NCBI RefSeq assembly: GCF_017254835.1
Contig: NZ_JAFKCW010000001.1
Coordinates: 1,415,063-1,479,062 of the forward strand
Length of the DNA: 64,000 nt
Source of the DNA: Algoriphagus aestuariicola
GTDB lineage: Bacteria; Bacteroidota; Bacteroidia; Cytophagales; Cyclobacteriaceae
Reading direction: 5' to 3'
Shown: positions 35,701-43,765 of the stretch, one piece after another
Layout: every line of letters starts with the position of its first letter
Numbering within the stretch: the first letter of the stretch is position 1
Notes under the pieces: model-generated
Seen by the model: the letters and a program-made list of their open reading frames with translations, nothing else
The model's database searches: none
Told to the model about the DNA's origin: nothing
Made by a program: the position numbers and the translations under genes

Positions 35701-36442
35701 AAGAACCGAGCCGGAAAAAATATTGATTTCGGGCAGAAAGGAGTTGTGTGAGGGAGAAAAGGGAGTTTTGGAATTGAGTTCATCTAAAGCATTCGAGGTC
35801 GTCAGATGGAGGAGAAATGGAATTGAAATCCAAGGCCAGACTGGAAAGTCCTTGGAGGTCTCGGAATCAGGAAGCTATCATGCAGTCATTCGCTACGCTG
35901 GAGACTGCCTCTCCGAAACTGAGTTTGTCGAGGTGAAAGTAAGCTCCAAGCCCAGTGGAGAGGTCACCGTTGATGGCAATATCCTTCGAGCACCTGAAGG
36001 GAATTTTACCTACCAATGGTTCCGAAATGGCGAGAAAATCAACGGGGCAACTACTCGGGCTTTTACTGCCGAAGAGACTGGAGAATATACGGTAGAATTA
36101 ACGAATACGGCAGGCTGCTCGGCTAAACTAAAAGCTTTTAATCTGACCATTTCCGGTATTTTGGGAAGGCCGGTAAGCCAAGCCACAGCGCTGAAAATTT
36201 ACCCTAATCCGGCCTTGGATCGTACCGTTGCAGAGTTTTCGGAAGGGGTTTTGGCAGGCGTCTTTGAGCTTCATGTCTATTCATCCGAAGGAAAAGAGGT
36301 AAGTTCGGCAGTTGCCGTGACAATTTTGGACGATTCAAAAATCGAAATTTCCCTAAACCGAATCGCAAAAGGATCGTACCTGATCTGGGTTGTAGGTGAA
36401 GACCAAAAGACCTATTTTGGAAAACTACTTGTTGCTAACTAA
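32726..36442 (+). CDS. Large T9SS-secreted metallophosphoesterase-like protein
   Basis: 1238 residues. A signal peptide (to about residue 25) is followed by an Ig-like/fibronectin-like domain and a calcineurin-type phosphoesterase domain at about 150-530. Motif remnants are FIALSDSETEP, LMPGDLVQGG, AIGNWESYG, VQFHHIPFSSGEHG and VLAGHDELFER. The usual GNHE reads GNWE and GHxH reads GHDE, so the metal site is altered. Two copies of a beta module containing a DNC-x-x-KSL motif follow (about 610-755 and 860-990), then two Ig-like modules (WRRNGIEIQG, YQWFRNGEKINGA). A Por-type sorting domain (KIYPNPALDR ... YFGKLLVAN) ends the protein, so it should be exported by T9SS and held at the cell surface. 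Confidence 0.85.
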   Translation: MRSAIKLVFLVFCLTFCHGARIQAQSNFRIFPYLQIADQNLVQIRWFSGQAHPSSILISDSEGKTLFSAEVQGKEIPDLYYTNRERNQTIAGLEGESWIGPDSYFRYDFAFRAPFEEEITYQVTLGGQQYRRKYKTAPAIAEWKSIRFIALSDSETEPAGRIIRRAWYPGQPLFRSFAIPAAWEQKFGTTLEQGFELPNYFMTETEGYSANLEIINGREPDFMLMPGDLVQGGAYMPAWDEFWRHNSGVYAAGFSSYPIIAAIGNWESYGAYNGGYGSNEKGEFNPLVGRSRFHAFFEIDFNDPLQKHRQSYYRTDYGPITILTLDSSNGTPDQNRSDTPEDQKLKNKVYNGPGTDTQENFTQAQYEAAGGSDLSGFGPGTPQYAWLEANLKQAKAGKRLIFVQFHHIPFSSGEHGTTINHELATGQEGTPMRVLHPLFEEYGVIAVLAGHDELFERSFVDLNNDGKGVHYYDVGVAGDGMRGVKRNWISNPLTTLNYNEFSRWTADQKSVEHWNTTGANPVLVDGGKHYGHLEVNLKKVKDGDRTFAQIDFEPVYAFPVLDQNYNLQRVERRVYDDKMRIMVELEAMPINPDFKPEINLQLDQEGKVGTTLKDYLKNEVQADWKVTFSRSPEYSCSDLGGTENELKISDSKGNSWTKLVLVKVVDANPPTVILKPFERKFDLSRGFLEIKAEDFVSSVTDNCAVKSLAINKTRISCTEYQLPVEVVLEAVDQSGNQTREVVFLNLTAFESEKISIFPESGKQYTVGQAAEIRLGSEFEFTLEGWYRNGQRLEVEKGNAILTKEPGTYWAKLYPKGSDCAVESMKTEISFSNLPFGGIREFIQLVLGPEGKAELRPQDVFGVWPLSDPSLEVTLDKTLFSCENIGENLVVILIKKPGGETWERKATVKVVDQTKPTLVPKNSLIELDVYKGVAEITTQMLLSEYGDNCGIKSLMISKNRFTCEDAGKEFSIAIRAEDYSGNVSEALATVSVVRTEPEKILISGRKELCEGEKGVLELSSSKAFEVVRWRRNGIEIQGQTGKSLEVSESGSYHAVIRYAGDCLSETEFVEVKVSSKPSGEVTVDGNILRAPEGNFTYQWFRNGEKINGATTRAFTAEETGEYTVELTNTAGCSAKLKAFNLTISGILGRPVSQATALKIYPNPALDRTVAEFSEGVLAGVFELHVYSSEGKEVSSAVAVTILDDSKIEISLNRIAKGSYLIWVVGEDQKTYFGKLLVAN

Positions 36443-36451
36443 CTCTGAAGA

Positions 36452-37321
36452 ATGAAATTCCCTGTTTTTTTTCTGCTTCCTTTTATTTTATTCCCCGCAA
36501 TCTCTTTCGCGCAAACCATCCCATACTCCAAGGGTCGGATCGTGATCAGTTCCGATGGCAATGAACACGATGAGGATGATTGGGCCGCCACGCCCATGAG
36601 CCTTGCTTTGCTGAGAGCTCGAGAACTCCAGGATCAGCTGGTGGTTTATGTATTCAGCGACCATACTTGGGGATCCAACAAGGAAAAGCCAGGGGCAGAT
36701 GCCCAGATGCGGGAAAGTGCATTTATCGGAGCAAAGACCTTTGGGTATAAAAAAACCAAATTTATTGAGGCCGCCGCCGCGCCTAATTATGCGGTCATAG
36801 AAATCACCCTGCAGATCAACAAGAGCTCGGCAAAGGACCCCTTGACGATTGTTGCCGCCGGACCCATGGAGGTAGTTGGAAATGCGATCAATGAGGCCGA
36901 TTCGACTAAGCTTAAGTATGTACGATTGATTTCGCATTCCACTTGGAACGATGAACATGCCGACAAGCCCTACGAGTGGGAAAAGCATTCAGGCTGGACG
37001 TGGGCAAAAATCCAGCAGGAATTTGCACCTCTAGGTTTACAAATGGATCATATCGCGGACCAAAACGGTGGCGATGACTACGAAGGGCTAAAGACAGATT
37101 TGGCCAGTTATGATTGGTTGAAAACTTCCGAGAAAAAGGATGGGAAACCATTCGAAAAAGGCTCATGGGAATGGCTCTATGGTAGACTCCAGTCTGCGCA
37201 AAAAGGCGAGGAGTTTGACCCTTCGGATGCGGGAATGGTGCTCTATCTCTTGACGGGTAAGCAAAAAAACAGTCCGCAGGATCTTAAGGAGGTATTGGAG
37301 AATCCTGGGAAGATGAAGTAA
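36452..37321 (+). CDS. Secreted nucleoside-hydrolase-like protein
   Basis: 289 residues. A signal peptide (MKFPVFFLLPFILFPAISFAQ) is followed by an N-terminal block RIVISSDGNEHDEDDWAATP, an acidic cluster like the calcium-binding DxDxxxDD motif of inosine/uridine nucleoside hydrolases. DPLTIVAAGPMEVVGNAI resembles the second conserved region of that fold. Similar proteins occur in marine polysaccharide-degrading bacteria; their substrate is not settled. The gene begins 9 bases after the T9SS phosphoesterase-like gene, so the pair is an operon. A 5'-nucleotide to nucleoside to base sequence is an attractive inference, but the phosphoesterase motifs are altered. Confidence 0.72.
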   Translation: MKFPVFFLLPFILFPAISFAQTIPYSKGRIVISSDGNEHDEDDWAATPMSLALLRARELQDQLVVYVFSDHTWGSNKEKPGADAQMRESAFIGAKTFGYKKTKFIEAAAAPNYAVIEITLQINKSSAKDPLTIVAAGPMEVVGNAINEADSTKLKYVRLISHSTWNDEHADKPYEWEKHSGWTWAKIQQEFAPLGLQMDHIADQNGGDDYEGLKTDLASYDWLKTSEKKDGKPFEKGSWEWLYGRLQSAQKGEEFDPSDAGMVLYLLTGKQKNSPQDLKEVLENPGKMK

Positions 37322-37322
37322 G

Positions 37323-37392
37323 CTGGAAGACCGAGGCCGCCAAAGGCTAAAATTGTCCCTCTTTTCTTACAATTGCGTCTTCCAGAATTTTT
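37323..37392. terminator. Nested inverted repeat between convergent genes
   Basis: The outer arms CTGGAAGAC (37323-37331) and GTCTTCCAG (37377-37385) enclose inner arms AATTGT (37351-37356) and ACAATT (37369-37374), followed by AATTTTT. It lies between the convergent ends at 37321 and 37429. A terminator or stable 3' RNA structure is likely; the outer loop is long. Confidence 0.5.
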
Positions 37393-37428
37393 CCAGAGAT
37401 CCAGCCAATTTCCAATCTATCGAATCCA

Positions 37429-38634
37429 TCACTTAAACGCTGCAATCCCCGTAATCTCTTGGCCAAGGATGAGCAGGTGGATGTCCTGAGTTCCCTCGTA
37501 GGTTACTACCGACTCCAGATTCATCATGTGGCGCATGATGGGATACTCTCCCGTGATGCCCATGCCTCCGTGTATCTGACGGGCTTCGCGGGCGATGTTG
37601 AGCGCCATTTCGACATTGTTGCGCTTGGCCATGGAGATGTGGACTGTTTTTGCGGTGCCTTCATTCATCATCTTGCCGACCTTCCAGGCCAGAAGCTGGG
37701 CCTTAGTGATCTCGGTGAGCATCTCTGCGAGTTTTTTCTGAGTCAACTGAAATCCTCCGATGGGCTTACCAAACTGGATACGCTCGGCCGCATACTTGCG
37801 GGCGGATTCGTAGCAGTCCATAGCGGCACCAATCGCACCCCAGGCAATCCCAAAACGGGCAGAATCCAGACACATCATCGGTGCGCCGAGTCCTGACTTG
37901 CCGGGCAAGAGATTTTCCTTCGGCACTTTCACGTTGTCAAACACCAGCTCTCCGGTGCAGGAAGCGCGAAGCGACCACTTGCCGTGAGTCTCGGGGGTGG
38001 TGAAGCCCTCCATTCCCCGCTCTACTATCAGGCCGTGGATGCGGCCTTCTTCGCTCTTTGCCCAGACTACCGCGATATCCGCCTTGGGTGAGTTGGAGAT
38101 CCACATCTTGGCACCGTTGAGGAGGTAGTGGTCGCCCATGTCCTTGAAGTTGGTCACCATCCCGCTGGGATTGGAGCCATGGTCGGGTTCGGTGAGGCCA
38201 AAGCATCCCAGGTACTCGCCCGAACCTAGCTTGGGAAGGTATTTCATGCGCTGCTCCTCTGTACCAAATTTGTAAATGGGATACATGACCAAAGAACCCT
38301 GGACGGATGCGGTCGAGCGCATACCAGAGTCTCCACGCTCAATCTCCTGCATGATCAACCCGTAGGAGATGTAATCCAAACCGCCGCCCCCATGCTGCAT
38401 GGGAAGCTGTGGGCCAAATGCGCCGACATCGCCAAACTTTTTCACTATTTCGTAGGGAAAGTACGCCCTCTGTGTCCAGTCTTCGATATATGGGGAGATC
38501 TCTTTTTTTACAAAATCCCGCATCGAGGCCCGGATCAGCTTCTGCTCTTCGGTCAGCAGATCATCCAGATCCAGAAAATCAACTCCTTCAAAATTGTCCT
38601 GCTTGAGGGATTTTCGGATTTCGGTAGCCTCCAT
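37429..38634 (-). CDS. gcdH: Glutaryl-CoA dehydrogenase-type acyl-CoA dehydrogenase
   Basis: Flavoenzyme expected to oxidise and decarboxylate glutaryl-CoA to crotonyl-CoA. 401 residues. ACAD blocks are CFGLTEPDHGSNPSGM (FAD and substrate loop), NGAKMWISNSPKADI, WSLRASCTGELVFDNVKVP and RQIHGGMGITGEYPIMRHMMNLESVVTYEGTQDIH, where the Glu of YEGT is the catalytic base position of GCDH. SLRASCTGEL with its Arg matches GCDH better than short-chain enzymes. It is divergent from tryptophan 2,3-dioxygenase (starts 118 bases apart), and both belong to tryptophan breakdown. Specificity is inferred from motif and context. Confidence 0.88.
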   Translation of the reverse strand: MEATEIRKSLKQDNFEGVDFLDLDDLLTEEQKLIRASMRDFVKKEISPYIEDWTQRAYFPYEIVKKFGDVGAFGPQLPMQHGGGGLDYISYGLIMQEIERGDSGMRSTASVQGSLVMYPIYKFGTEEQRMKYLPKLGSGEYLGCFGLTEPDHGSNPSGMVTNFKDMGDHYLLNGAKMWISNSPKADIAVVWAKSEEGRIHGLIVERGMEGFTTPETHGKWSLRASCTGELVFDNVKVPKENLLPGKSGLGAPMMCLDSARFGIAWGAIGAAMDCYESARKYAAERIQFGKPIGGFQLTQKKLAEMLTEITKAQLLAWKVGKMMNEGTAKTVHISMAKRNNVEMALNIAREARQIHGGMGITGEYPIMRHMMNLESVVTYEGTQDIHLLILGQEITGIAAFK

Positions 38635-38751
38635 GATATATTTGGTTTATTTTTGGGAATCTTTCATTTTTGCCGCAGTAAAGTGCCGCTATTGCCCCGA
38701 AATTAAGGAGAAAGCCTTCGAAATTACTACCTTTTTGACTAAAAAATCCCC

Positions 38752-39723
38752 ATGCGCCAGTCTCAGTTTGATCCGAAAGTCTTAGAGAAAATCTACCAGC
38801 TCGAGGAGAAATTCAAGTCATCGGGCCAAGATCTGCTATCCTATCTGGAGGGCTTGCTGCATGCGGATTATTTGACCTATTGGGACTATATCAATTTGGA
38901 CGTATTGCTTTCCCTGCAGCAGCCTAAGACCAGCTTCAAGGACGAAAAGATCTTCATCATCTACCATCAGATTACGGAGTTGTATTTTAAGTTGATCATC
39001 TCCGAAATGGAGCAGATCGCAGACCAGCAGAAGCTGACTGAGACTTTTTTTAGAACTCGCCTGGAGCGGATACTGATGTATTTCGACCACTTGATCAGTT
39101 CCTTTGCGATGATGTGGAAAGGAATGGAGCGCGAGCAGTTTCTTAAGTTCAGAATGTCCCTTCTGCCTTCCTCAGGTTTCCAAAGCGCACAGTTTCGCGA
39201 GATCGAGCTGATGGCTACGGATGCATTCCACCTGATCGCATTGGAAAAGCGGGAGGAGTATGACTACCACAGCCCCGGCGATGATTTATTCGAAAATCTC
39301 TACTGGCAGCAAGGCGCCATTGAGCTGGCGACCGGGGAGAAGACCCTTACGCTGAAGAATTTTGAGGAGAAATACGGCAAAAACCTGATCGATCTCATCG
39401 AAGCTTATCGTCGCAAAAATCTGTGGCAAAAGTATATGGAACTGGAGTTTCCGACTGAAGTGCTTAGAGAGATGATGCGTCAGTTTGATTTGAAAGCCAA
39501 CGTGTTCTGGCCTTTGGCCCACTACAAATCTGCTGTGCGATACCTTCAACGTGACCCTGTGGACATCGCCGCGACGGGAGGAACCAATTGGCAAAAGTAC
39601 CTTCCTCCGCGTTTTCAGAAGGTGGTCTTTTTCCCGGAACTTTGGTCTGAGAAAGAAATAGAGGAATGGGGCAAAGGCTGGGTGGTGAAGGAGATTTTCG
39701 GGGAAGAAGTCCAAAAAGCCTAG
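38752..39723 (+). CDS. kynA: Tryptophan 2,3-dioxygenase
   Basis: Heme enzyme opening the indole ring of L-tryptophan to N-formylkynurenine. 323 residues. Diagnostic stretches are LLSLQQPKTSFKDEKIFIIYHQITELYFKLIISEME (heme pocket and substrate site), RLERILMYFDHLISSF, FRMSLLPSSGFQSAQFREIE, LAHYKSAVRYL (position of the heme His ligand) and the GGTNWQKYLPPRFQKVVFFPELW end. It has no signal peptide. The LytTR regulator gene starts 6 bases after its stop and probably shares its transcript. The remaining kynurenine genes are not in the window. Confidence 0.93.
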   Translation: MRQSQFDPKVLEKIYQLEEKFKSSGQDLLSYLEGLLHADYLTYWDYINLDVLLSLQQPKTSFKDEKIFIIYHQITELYFKLIISEMEQIADQQKLTETFFRTRLERILMYFDHLISSFAMMWKGMEREQFLKFRMSLLPSSGFQSAQFREIELMATDAFHLIALEKREEYDYHSPGDDLFENLYWQQGAIELATGEKTLTLKNFEEKYGKNLIDLIEAYRRKNLWQKYMELEFPTEVLREMMRQFDLKANVFWPLAHYKSAVRYLQRDPVDIAATGGTNWQKYLPPRFQKVVFFPELWSEKEIEEWGKGWVVKEIFGEEVQKA

Positions 39724-39729
39724 GGCCTT

Positions 39730-40551
39730 ATGGCACAGGATGCTGATCGCTCCATCGCAAAAAAATACAGGCCGGATATACTGATTTTTCTGGTGCTGAT
39801 CCCTCTCATCAGTGCTTTCAACTACTACCTGACCTATTCCAACATCCGGTGGAATAGCTTTCTGCTGCTCACCTTCACCATCGATACCACGCAGGGATAT
39901 CTGGCCTGGCTGATCGTCAGAAGAATCATCTTTCGCCTGGATCGCAGGATTCCTTTTGGGCCAAAACCCGTCACGAGGATTTTGATCCAATTGGCGCTGA
40001 CGACTTTTTTTGGACTGGGATTCATCATCCTCACCACCGAGTTGGTCAGCTGGATAGCAAAAGGAAAACCAGCCATCCCAGAATTTTACACCATGGACGT
40101 GTTTATCATTGGCGTTTGGTTTTTGGTGATCAACGGCATTTACATCGGGCTTTATTATTACCACAGCCTGCAAGAGATGCAGGCTAAAAAGGCAATGTTT
40201 CAATCTGATTTTCGGGGAGTTCCAGTCAAGACGGGAAGTCAAAATCTTTTGATTGCCGGTTCTGAGATTGCCGCGATGAAAATAGACGAAGAGTACGTTC
40301 AGCTTATCACATTGATTGGAAAAAAATACCTCTTGGATGAAAGTCTGGATTATTGGGAAAAGGAGCTTCCTGAGATGGATTTTTTTAGGCTAAACCGACA
40401 AACCATTGTCCATCGCCAAATTGTCAAGGGCTTCACCAAGCTGGAACATGGGAAGCTCGAAGCGCAACTTGGAGCAGACTTGACGCTAGAATTGGGCATC
40501 AGCCGAGCCAAGGCACCTGCATTTCGCGCCTGGTTCATGCCAAATCTCTGA
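39730..40551 (+). CDS. Membrane-bound LytTR-domain transcription regulator
   Basis: 273 residues. Four hydrophobic segments occupy about residues 18-150 (ILIFLVLIPLISAFNYYLTY, FLLLTFTIDTTQGYLAWLIV, LIQLALTTFFGLGFIILTTE, FIIGVWFLVINGIYIGLYYY). A linker leads to a C-terminal LytTR DNA-binding domain (about 175-265): IAAMKIDEEYVQLITLIGKKYLLDESLDYWEKEL, MDFFRLNRQTIVHRQIVKGF, LTLELGISRAKAPAFRAWF. It has no receiver domain, so signalling probably goes directly from the membrane part. It follows kynA with a 6-base gap, which makes kynurenine-pathway or nearby genes candidate targets. The signal is unknown. Confidence 0.87.
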   Translation: MAQDADRSIAKKYRPDILIFLVLIPLISAFNYYLTYSNIRWNSFLLLTFTIDTTQGYLAWLIVRRIIFRLDRRIPFGPKPVTRILIQLALTTFFGLGFIILTTELVSWIAKGKPAIPEFYTMDVFIIGVWFLVINGIYIGLYYYHSLQEMQAKKAMFQSDFRGVPVKTGSQNLLIAGSEIAAMKIDEEYVQLITLIGKKYLLDESLDYWEKELPEMDFFRLNRQTIVHRQIVKGFTKLEHGKLEAQLGADLTLELGISRAKAPAFRAWFMPNL

Positions 40552-40651
40552 CACTTCCCCGGGAATTTTGGTGCGCTTCGGCAAATCCAAGGCTTTTTTC
40601 GAGATCTAGGTCGGGGTTTGTGGGTAAAATTGTCCCATCAATTCGATAAAC

Positions 40652-41260
40652 ATGAAAACACGGATTTATCTCTTTTTTTCACTCCTTTCGCTTTTCTGCA
40701 CGGGGTTGCAAGCACAAGATGTGACGCCCAGGGACTACCGGAATTTCCCGATCACCCTCACGTTACAGTTTCAGTCTTTTTCCCTTCCATTCAGGAATAT
40801 GGGCTCCAATTTCAAAAACCTGGGAGTTGGATTGGGAACGGAAGTCAGTCATGGTGGAGACAGCCATGATTGGGTGCAGGAGTTTTCTGTTTTCTGGATC
40901 AGAAACAAGAACATGGGCAACGGCCTCTACCTGATGACCCAAACAGCTTGGAGACCTTATCTGGGCAAGCCTTTTTTCGGCGAAATAAAAGCCGGGATTG
41001 GCTATAAAATGGCCTTTAGGCCGAGTGAATCCTATGTCCAGCGAAATGGGGAGTGGATTTCCATCGGGAAGAAAGGGAAGGGAATGCTTGCCATTCCGTT
41101 GGGAATAGGCTTGGGAGTCCACGACTATTCCGAGGGTACTTACACCAGTCCTTTCGTCAATTATCAGGCTGTTTTTCTCAAAGGCTACAATCAAGATATC
41201 CCACTTGTTCCGGAGACCATTTTCCAATTCGGAATGCGCACTCACTTAAAGGACAACTGA
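40652..41260 (+). CDS. Secreted, probably outer-membrane beta-barrel hypothetical protein
   Basis: 202 residues. A signal peptide (MKTRIYLFFSLLSLFCTGLQAQ) is followed by alternating polar/aromatic strands (PITLTLQFQSFSLPF, FKNLGVGLGTEVSH, WVQEFSVFWIRN, GLYLMTQTAWRPYL, GEIKAGIGYKMAF) and a C-terminal strand ending in MRTHL. This is the look of a small eight-strand barrel. I do not recognise a named family. It stands one base before the start of the serine hydrolase gene, so the two are co-transcribed. Confidence 0.7.
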   Translation: MKTRIYLFFSLLSLFCTGLQAQDVTPRDYRNFPITLTLQFQSFSLPFRNMGSNFKNLGVGLGTEVSHGGDSHDWVQEFSVFWIRNKNMGNGLYLMTQTAWRPYLGKPFFGEIKAGIGYKMAFRPSESYVQRNGEWISIGKKGKGMLAIPLGIGLGVHDYSEGTYTSPFVNYQAVFLKGYNQDIPLVPETIFQFGMRTHLKDN

Positions 41261-41261
41261 C

Positions 41262-42431
41262 ATGAAACGGAATCTGACAGAAAAACTTCTCTTGCTGGTT
41301 TTCGTTTTTTTTGCTTTGAGTCTAGCCGGAAACGCCCAACAGGAAAACTGTGCGCCTGCAAATTCAGATGCGGCAAACCGGCGTTTTGAAAGCGTCAGGC
41401 GAAAAATGGATGAAGTGGTCAGCTTGGGGATCCCGGGTATGGTCGCCGGAGTCAAGACCCAAGATTTGGAATGGTATTTCGCTTCTGGTTTTTCCCGCTT
41501 GGAAAGCCAGACTCGAATGAATACTTGCAACCTCCAATACCTTCAGAGTATCTCCAAGACGTATTTGGCCACCAGCATCCTAATACTTAGTGAAAGAGAC
41601 AAAGTAGACTTGGACCTACCGGTTTCGAATTATTTGCCTGATGACGTTGCCTCCTGGATCAGCAGATCCGACGAGATGACGGTTCGAATGCTCCTGAACC
41701 ACAGCTCGGGAATCCCAGAGTACAATTACCTACCACAATACATCACAGTGCTACTTCAGGATCCCGATCATGATTTTCAGCCACGGGACTATATGAAGCT
41801 GATCCAAGGGAAAGACCTTGATTTTGAACCTGGGTCGAGATATTCTTACCGCAATTCCGGGTACGTGCTATTGGCTTTGATGATGGATCATTTGACAGGA
41901 GATCATGCGGCCTATATCCGGGAGAATATTTTCGAAAGGCTGGGGCTAAAGCATACCTTTTACCGAGATACGCCCAGCTACCTTGACAGACCAGAGTTGG
42001 TGAATGGGTACTGGGATAGGTACAGCAATGGCATTTTGGAAAACTCAAGCTTCCTGCAAGTCCAAAATGTGAAAAAGATGGTCGGTGATGACGGGATCAT
42101 AACAAACCCTGCGGATGCGATACGTTTTTTGGAGGCTTTGATCGAAGGCAAGTTGGTAAGCAAAGCGTCCCTAGCTGAGATGAGAACCTGGATTAACGAC
42201 TCCAATGGGGTGCCGCAGTATGGATTGGGTTTGGATCTGACTACTTTGGGAGGGAAAGAGGCGATCGGCCACAGTGGGGGAGGCTTGGGAGCCGGGAGCC
42301 AGCTCTATTATTTTCCGGAGAAAAATACCTTTGTCTTTTTGGCCATCAACTTAGCCACGGTTACCGGCAGCCCCATCCACTCCGAGGCGGAGAAAGTACT
42401 CAATGAGCTTTACTTTGAAATTCTGAGATAG
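41262..42431 (+). CDS. Secreted serine hydrolase of the beta-lactamase/PBP4-like family
   Basis: 389 residues. A signal peptide (LLLLVFVFFALSLAGNAQ) is followed by the active-site Ser-x-x-Lys in LQSISKTYLATS near residue 100, a Tyr-x-Asn-like motif in SYRNSGYVLLALMMDHL and the third box in IGHSGGGLGAGSQLYYF. VRMLLNHSSGIPEYNY is a typical class C/esterase block. These enzymes range from peptidases to esterases; true beta-lactam resistance is not implied. It is co-transcribed with the upstream barrel-like gene. Confidence 0.87.
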   Translation: MKRNLTEKLLLLVFVFFALSLAGNAQQENCAPANSDAANRRFESVRRKMDEVVSLGIPGMVAGVKTQDLEWYFASGFSRLESQTRMNTCNLQYLQSISKTYLATSILILSERDKVDLDLPVSNYLPDDVASWISRSDEMTVRMLLNHSSGIPEYNYLPQYITVLLQDPDHDFQPRDYMKLIQGKDLDFEPGSRYSYRNSGYVLLALMMDHLTGDHAAYIRENIFERLGLKHTFYRDTPSYLDRPELVNGYWDRYSNGILENSSFLQVQNVKKMVGDDGIITNPADAIRFLEALIEGKLVSKASLAEMRTWINDSNGVPQYGLGLDLTTLGGKEAIGHSGGGLGAGSQLYYFPEKNTFVFLAINLATVTGSPIHSEAEKVLNELYFEILR

Positions 42432-42547
42432 CTTGTTAAGCTCCATTTCGCGATTGAGTCCAAGAATCTTTGGAATACAATTCATAGGTCGGCCAAATAT
42501 TCTTCCTTTTCGCCCCCAAGTGACCTGCCGCTTGCTTACTTTTGCGC

Positions 42548-43711
42548 ATGCTTGATTTTAACCAAAAAGGGAAAGTTTTCATCACTTGCAAGGATCGCTC
42601 GGTCAGCTATCTGGAACAGGAGGTCAGGGAATTGGGCTTTGTGCCGACTATTGTCATGCGGACCGGTCTGGAACTCCGCGCCAGCATGGAGGAGTGCATG
42701 GATCTAAACCTTCACCTGCGGACGGCCTCCCACGTGCTCTATGAGATCAAATCCTTCTACCTCCGCAACACCGAGGACATCTACCGCAAGTTCAAATCCA
42801 TCCCATGGGAAGAATATTTAGACGTTGATGGCTACTTTTCGGTCAATTCGGTTGCGGAAAACGAGACTGTGACTACTCCGCTCATCGTCAACGTGAAGGT
42901 GAAGGACGCTATCGTCGATCGCTTCCGTGAGCAAAAGGGTCGAAGGCCGGACTCTGGTTCGGATTTTTCTGGACTGGTGATCCAAGTTTACTGGAAAGAA
43001 ACCCAAGCGACCGTCTATTTCAATACTTCCGGCGAAACTCTAGCCAAGCATGGCTACCGTAAAATTCCGGGAAAGGCTCCGATGATGGAGGCCTTGGCGG
43101 CAGCGACTATCTACGCGACCGAATGGAATACGCGGGTACCTTTCATCAATCCCATGTGTGGTTCGGGGACGCTTGCCATCGAAGCAGCTTTGATGGCTAC
43201 GAAGCGCTATCCGGGACTTTATCGAGATCATTATTCTTTCCAGCATATCTTGGGCTACAGCGAGGCAGCTTTTTTGGCTAAAAAGAAAAAGCTTGAAAAT
43301 AAAATCGTCGAGGCAACGGAAGTAAAGATCATCGCCTCAGACATCTCCTTGCAGGCAATATCTTTTGCCAGGGAAAATGCCGCCTATGCTGGCGTGGATC
43401 ACATGATCGATTTTCAGACTTGTGACTTTGCCGAGACAGAGATTCCCGAGCGGCCCAGAGGTGTGATCATGTTCAATCCAGAATATGGAGAACGCTTGGG
43501 GGAAAACGATGAGCTGGAAGTTACTTATAGACGGATGGGGGACTTCATGAAGCAGAAGTGCGCGGGCTATCGCGGATATATTTTTACAGGGAACTTGGAG
43601 TTGGCAAAAAAAGTTGGCTTAAAAGCCAGTCGAAGAATTGAGTTTTGGAATGGAACCATCGATTGCCGCTTGCTGAAGTATGAGCTGTTTGAGGGTTCGG
43701 GGAGAGGATGA
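42548..43711 (+). CDS. THUMP-domain class I RNA methyltransferase (RlmL-like)
   Basis: 387 residues. An N-terminal THUMP-type RNA-binding region (about 10-160) with VITCKDRSVSYLEQEVRELGF-like features is followed by a Rossmann methyltransferase: NTSGETLAKHGYRK, APMMEALAAATIY, FINPMCGSGTLAIEAALMA (SAM-binding motif), IIASDISLQAISFARENAAYAG and VIMFNPEYGERLGE (the NPPY catalytic motif here reads NPEY, as in RlmL). It is likely to methylate 23S rRNA guanine N2. The ATG at 42548 replaces a TTG two codons upstream. It stands alone. TACTTTTG just ahead of the start resembles a -7 promoter box. Confidence 0.88.
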   Translation: MLDFNQKGKVFITCKDRSVSYLEQEVRELGFVPTIVMRTGLELRASMEECMDLNLHLRTASHVLYEIKSFYLRNTEDIYRKFKSIPWEEYLDVDGYFSVNSVAENETVTTPLIVNVKVKDAIVDRFREQKGRRPDSGSDFSGLVIQVYWKETQATVYFNTSGETLAKHGYRKIPGKAPMMEALAAATIYATEWNTRVPFINPMCGSGTLAIEAALMATKRYPGLYRDHYSFQHILGYSEAAFLAKKKKLENKIVEATEVKIIASDISLQAISFARENAAYAGVDHMIDFQTCDFAETEIPERPRGVIMFNPEYGERLGENDELEVTYRRMGDFMKQKCAGYRGYIFTGNLELAKKVGLKASRRIEFWNGTIDCRLLKYELFEGSGRG

Positions 43712-43765
43712 GAAGTAGTCAGTCTCAGTGCTCAGTCGCAGAAGGCAGTGCAGGCAGCACCGGAT

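Noticed and set aside
39286-40242. Long open frame on the minus strand opposite kynA and the LytTR gene (318 codons)
   Set aside because: It covers the strong kynA and LytTR coding frames on the other strand; its composition is rich in His, Gln and Asp without any domain pattern, and no gene-like spacing supports it.
41262-42431. Serine hydrolase as an antibiotic-resistance beta-lactamase
   Set aside because: The Ser-x-x-Lys and HSG motifs are shared by many esterases and peptidases, and it is co-transcribed with an unrelated barrel-like protein; nothing indicates beta-lactam hydrolysis.
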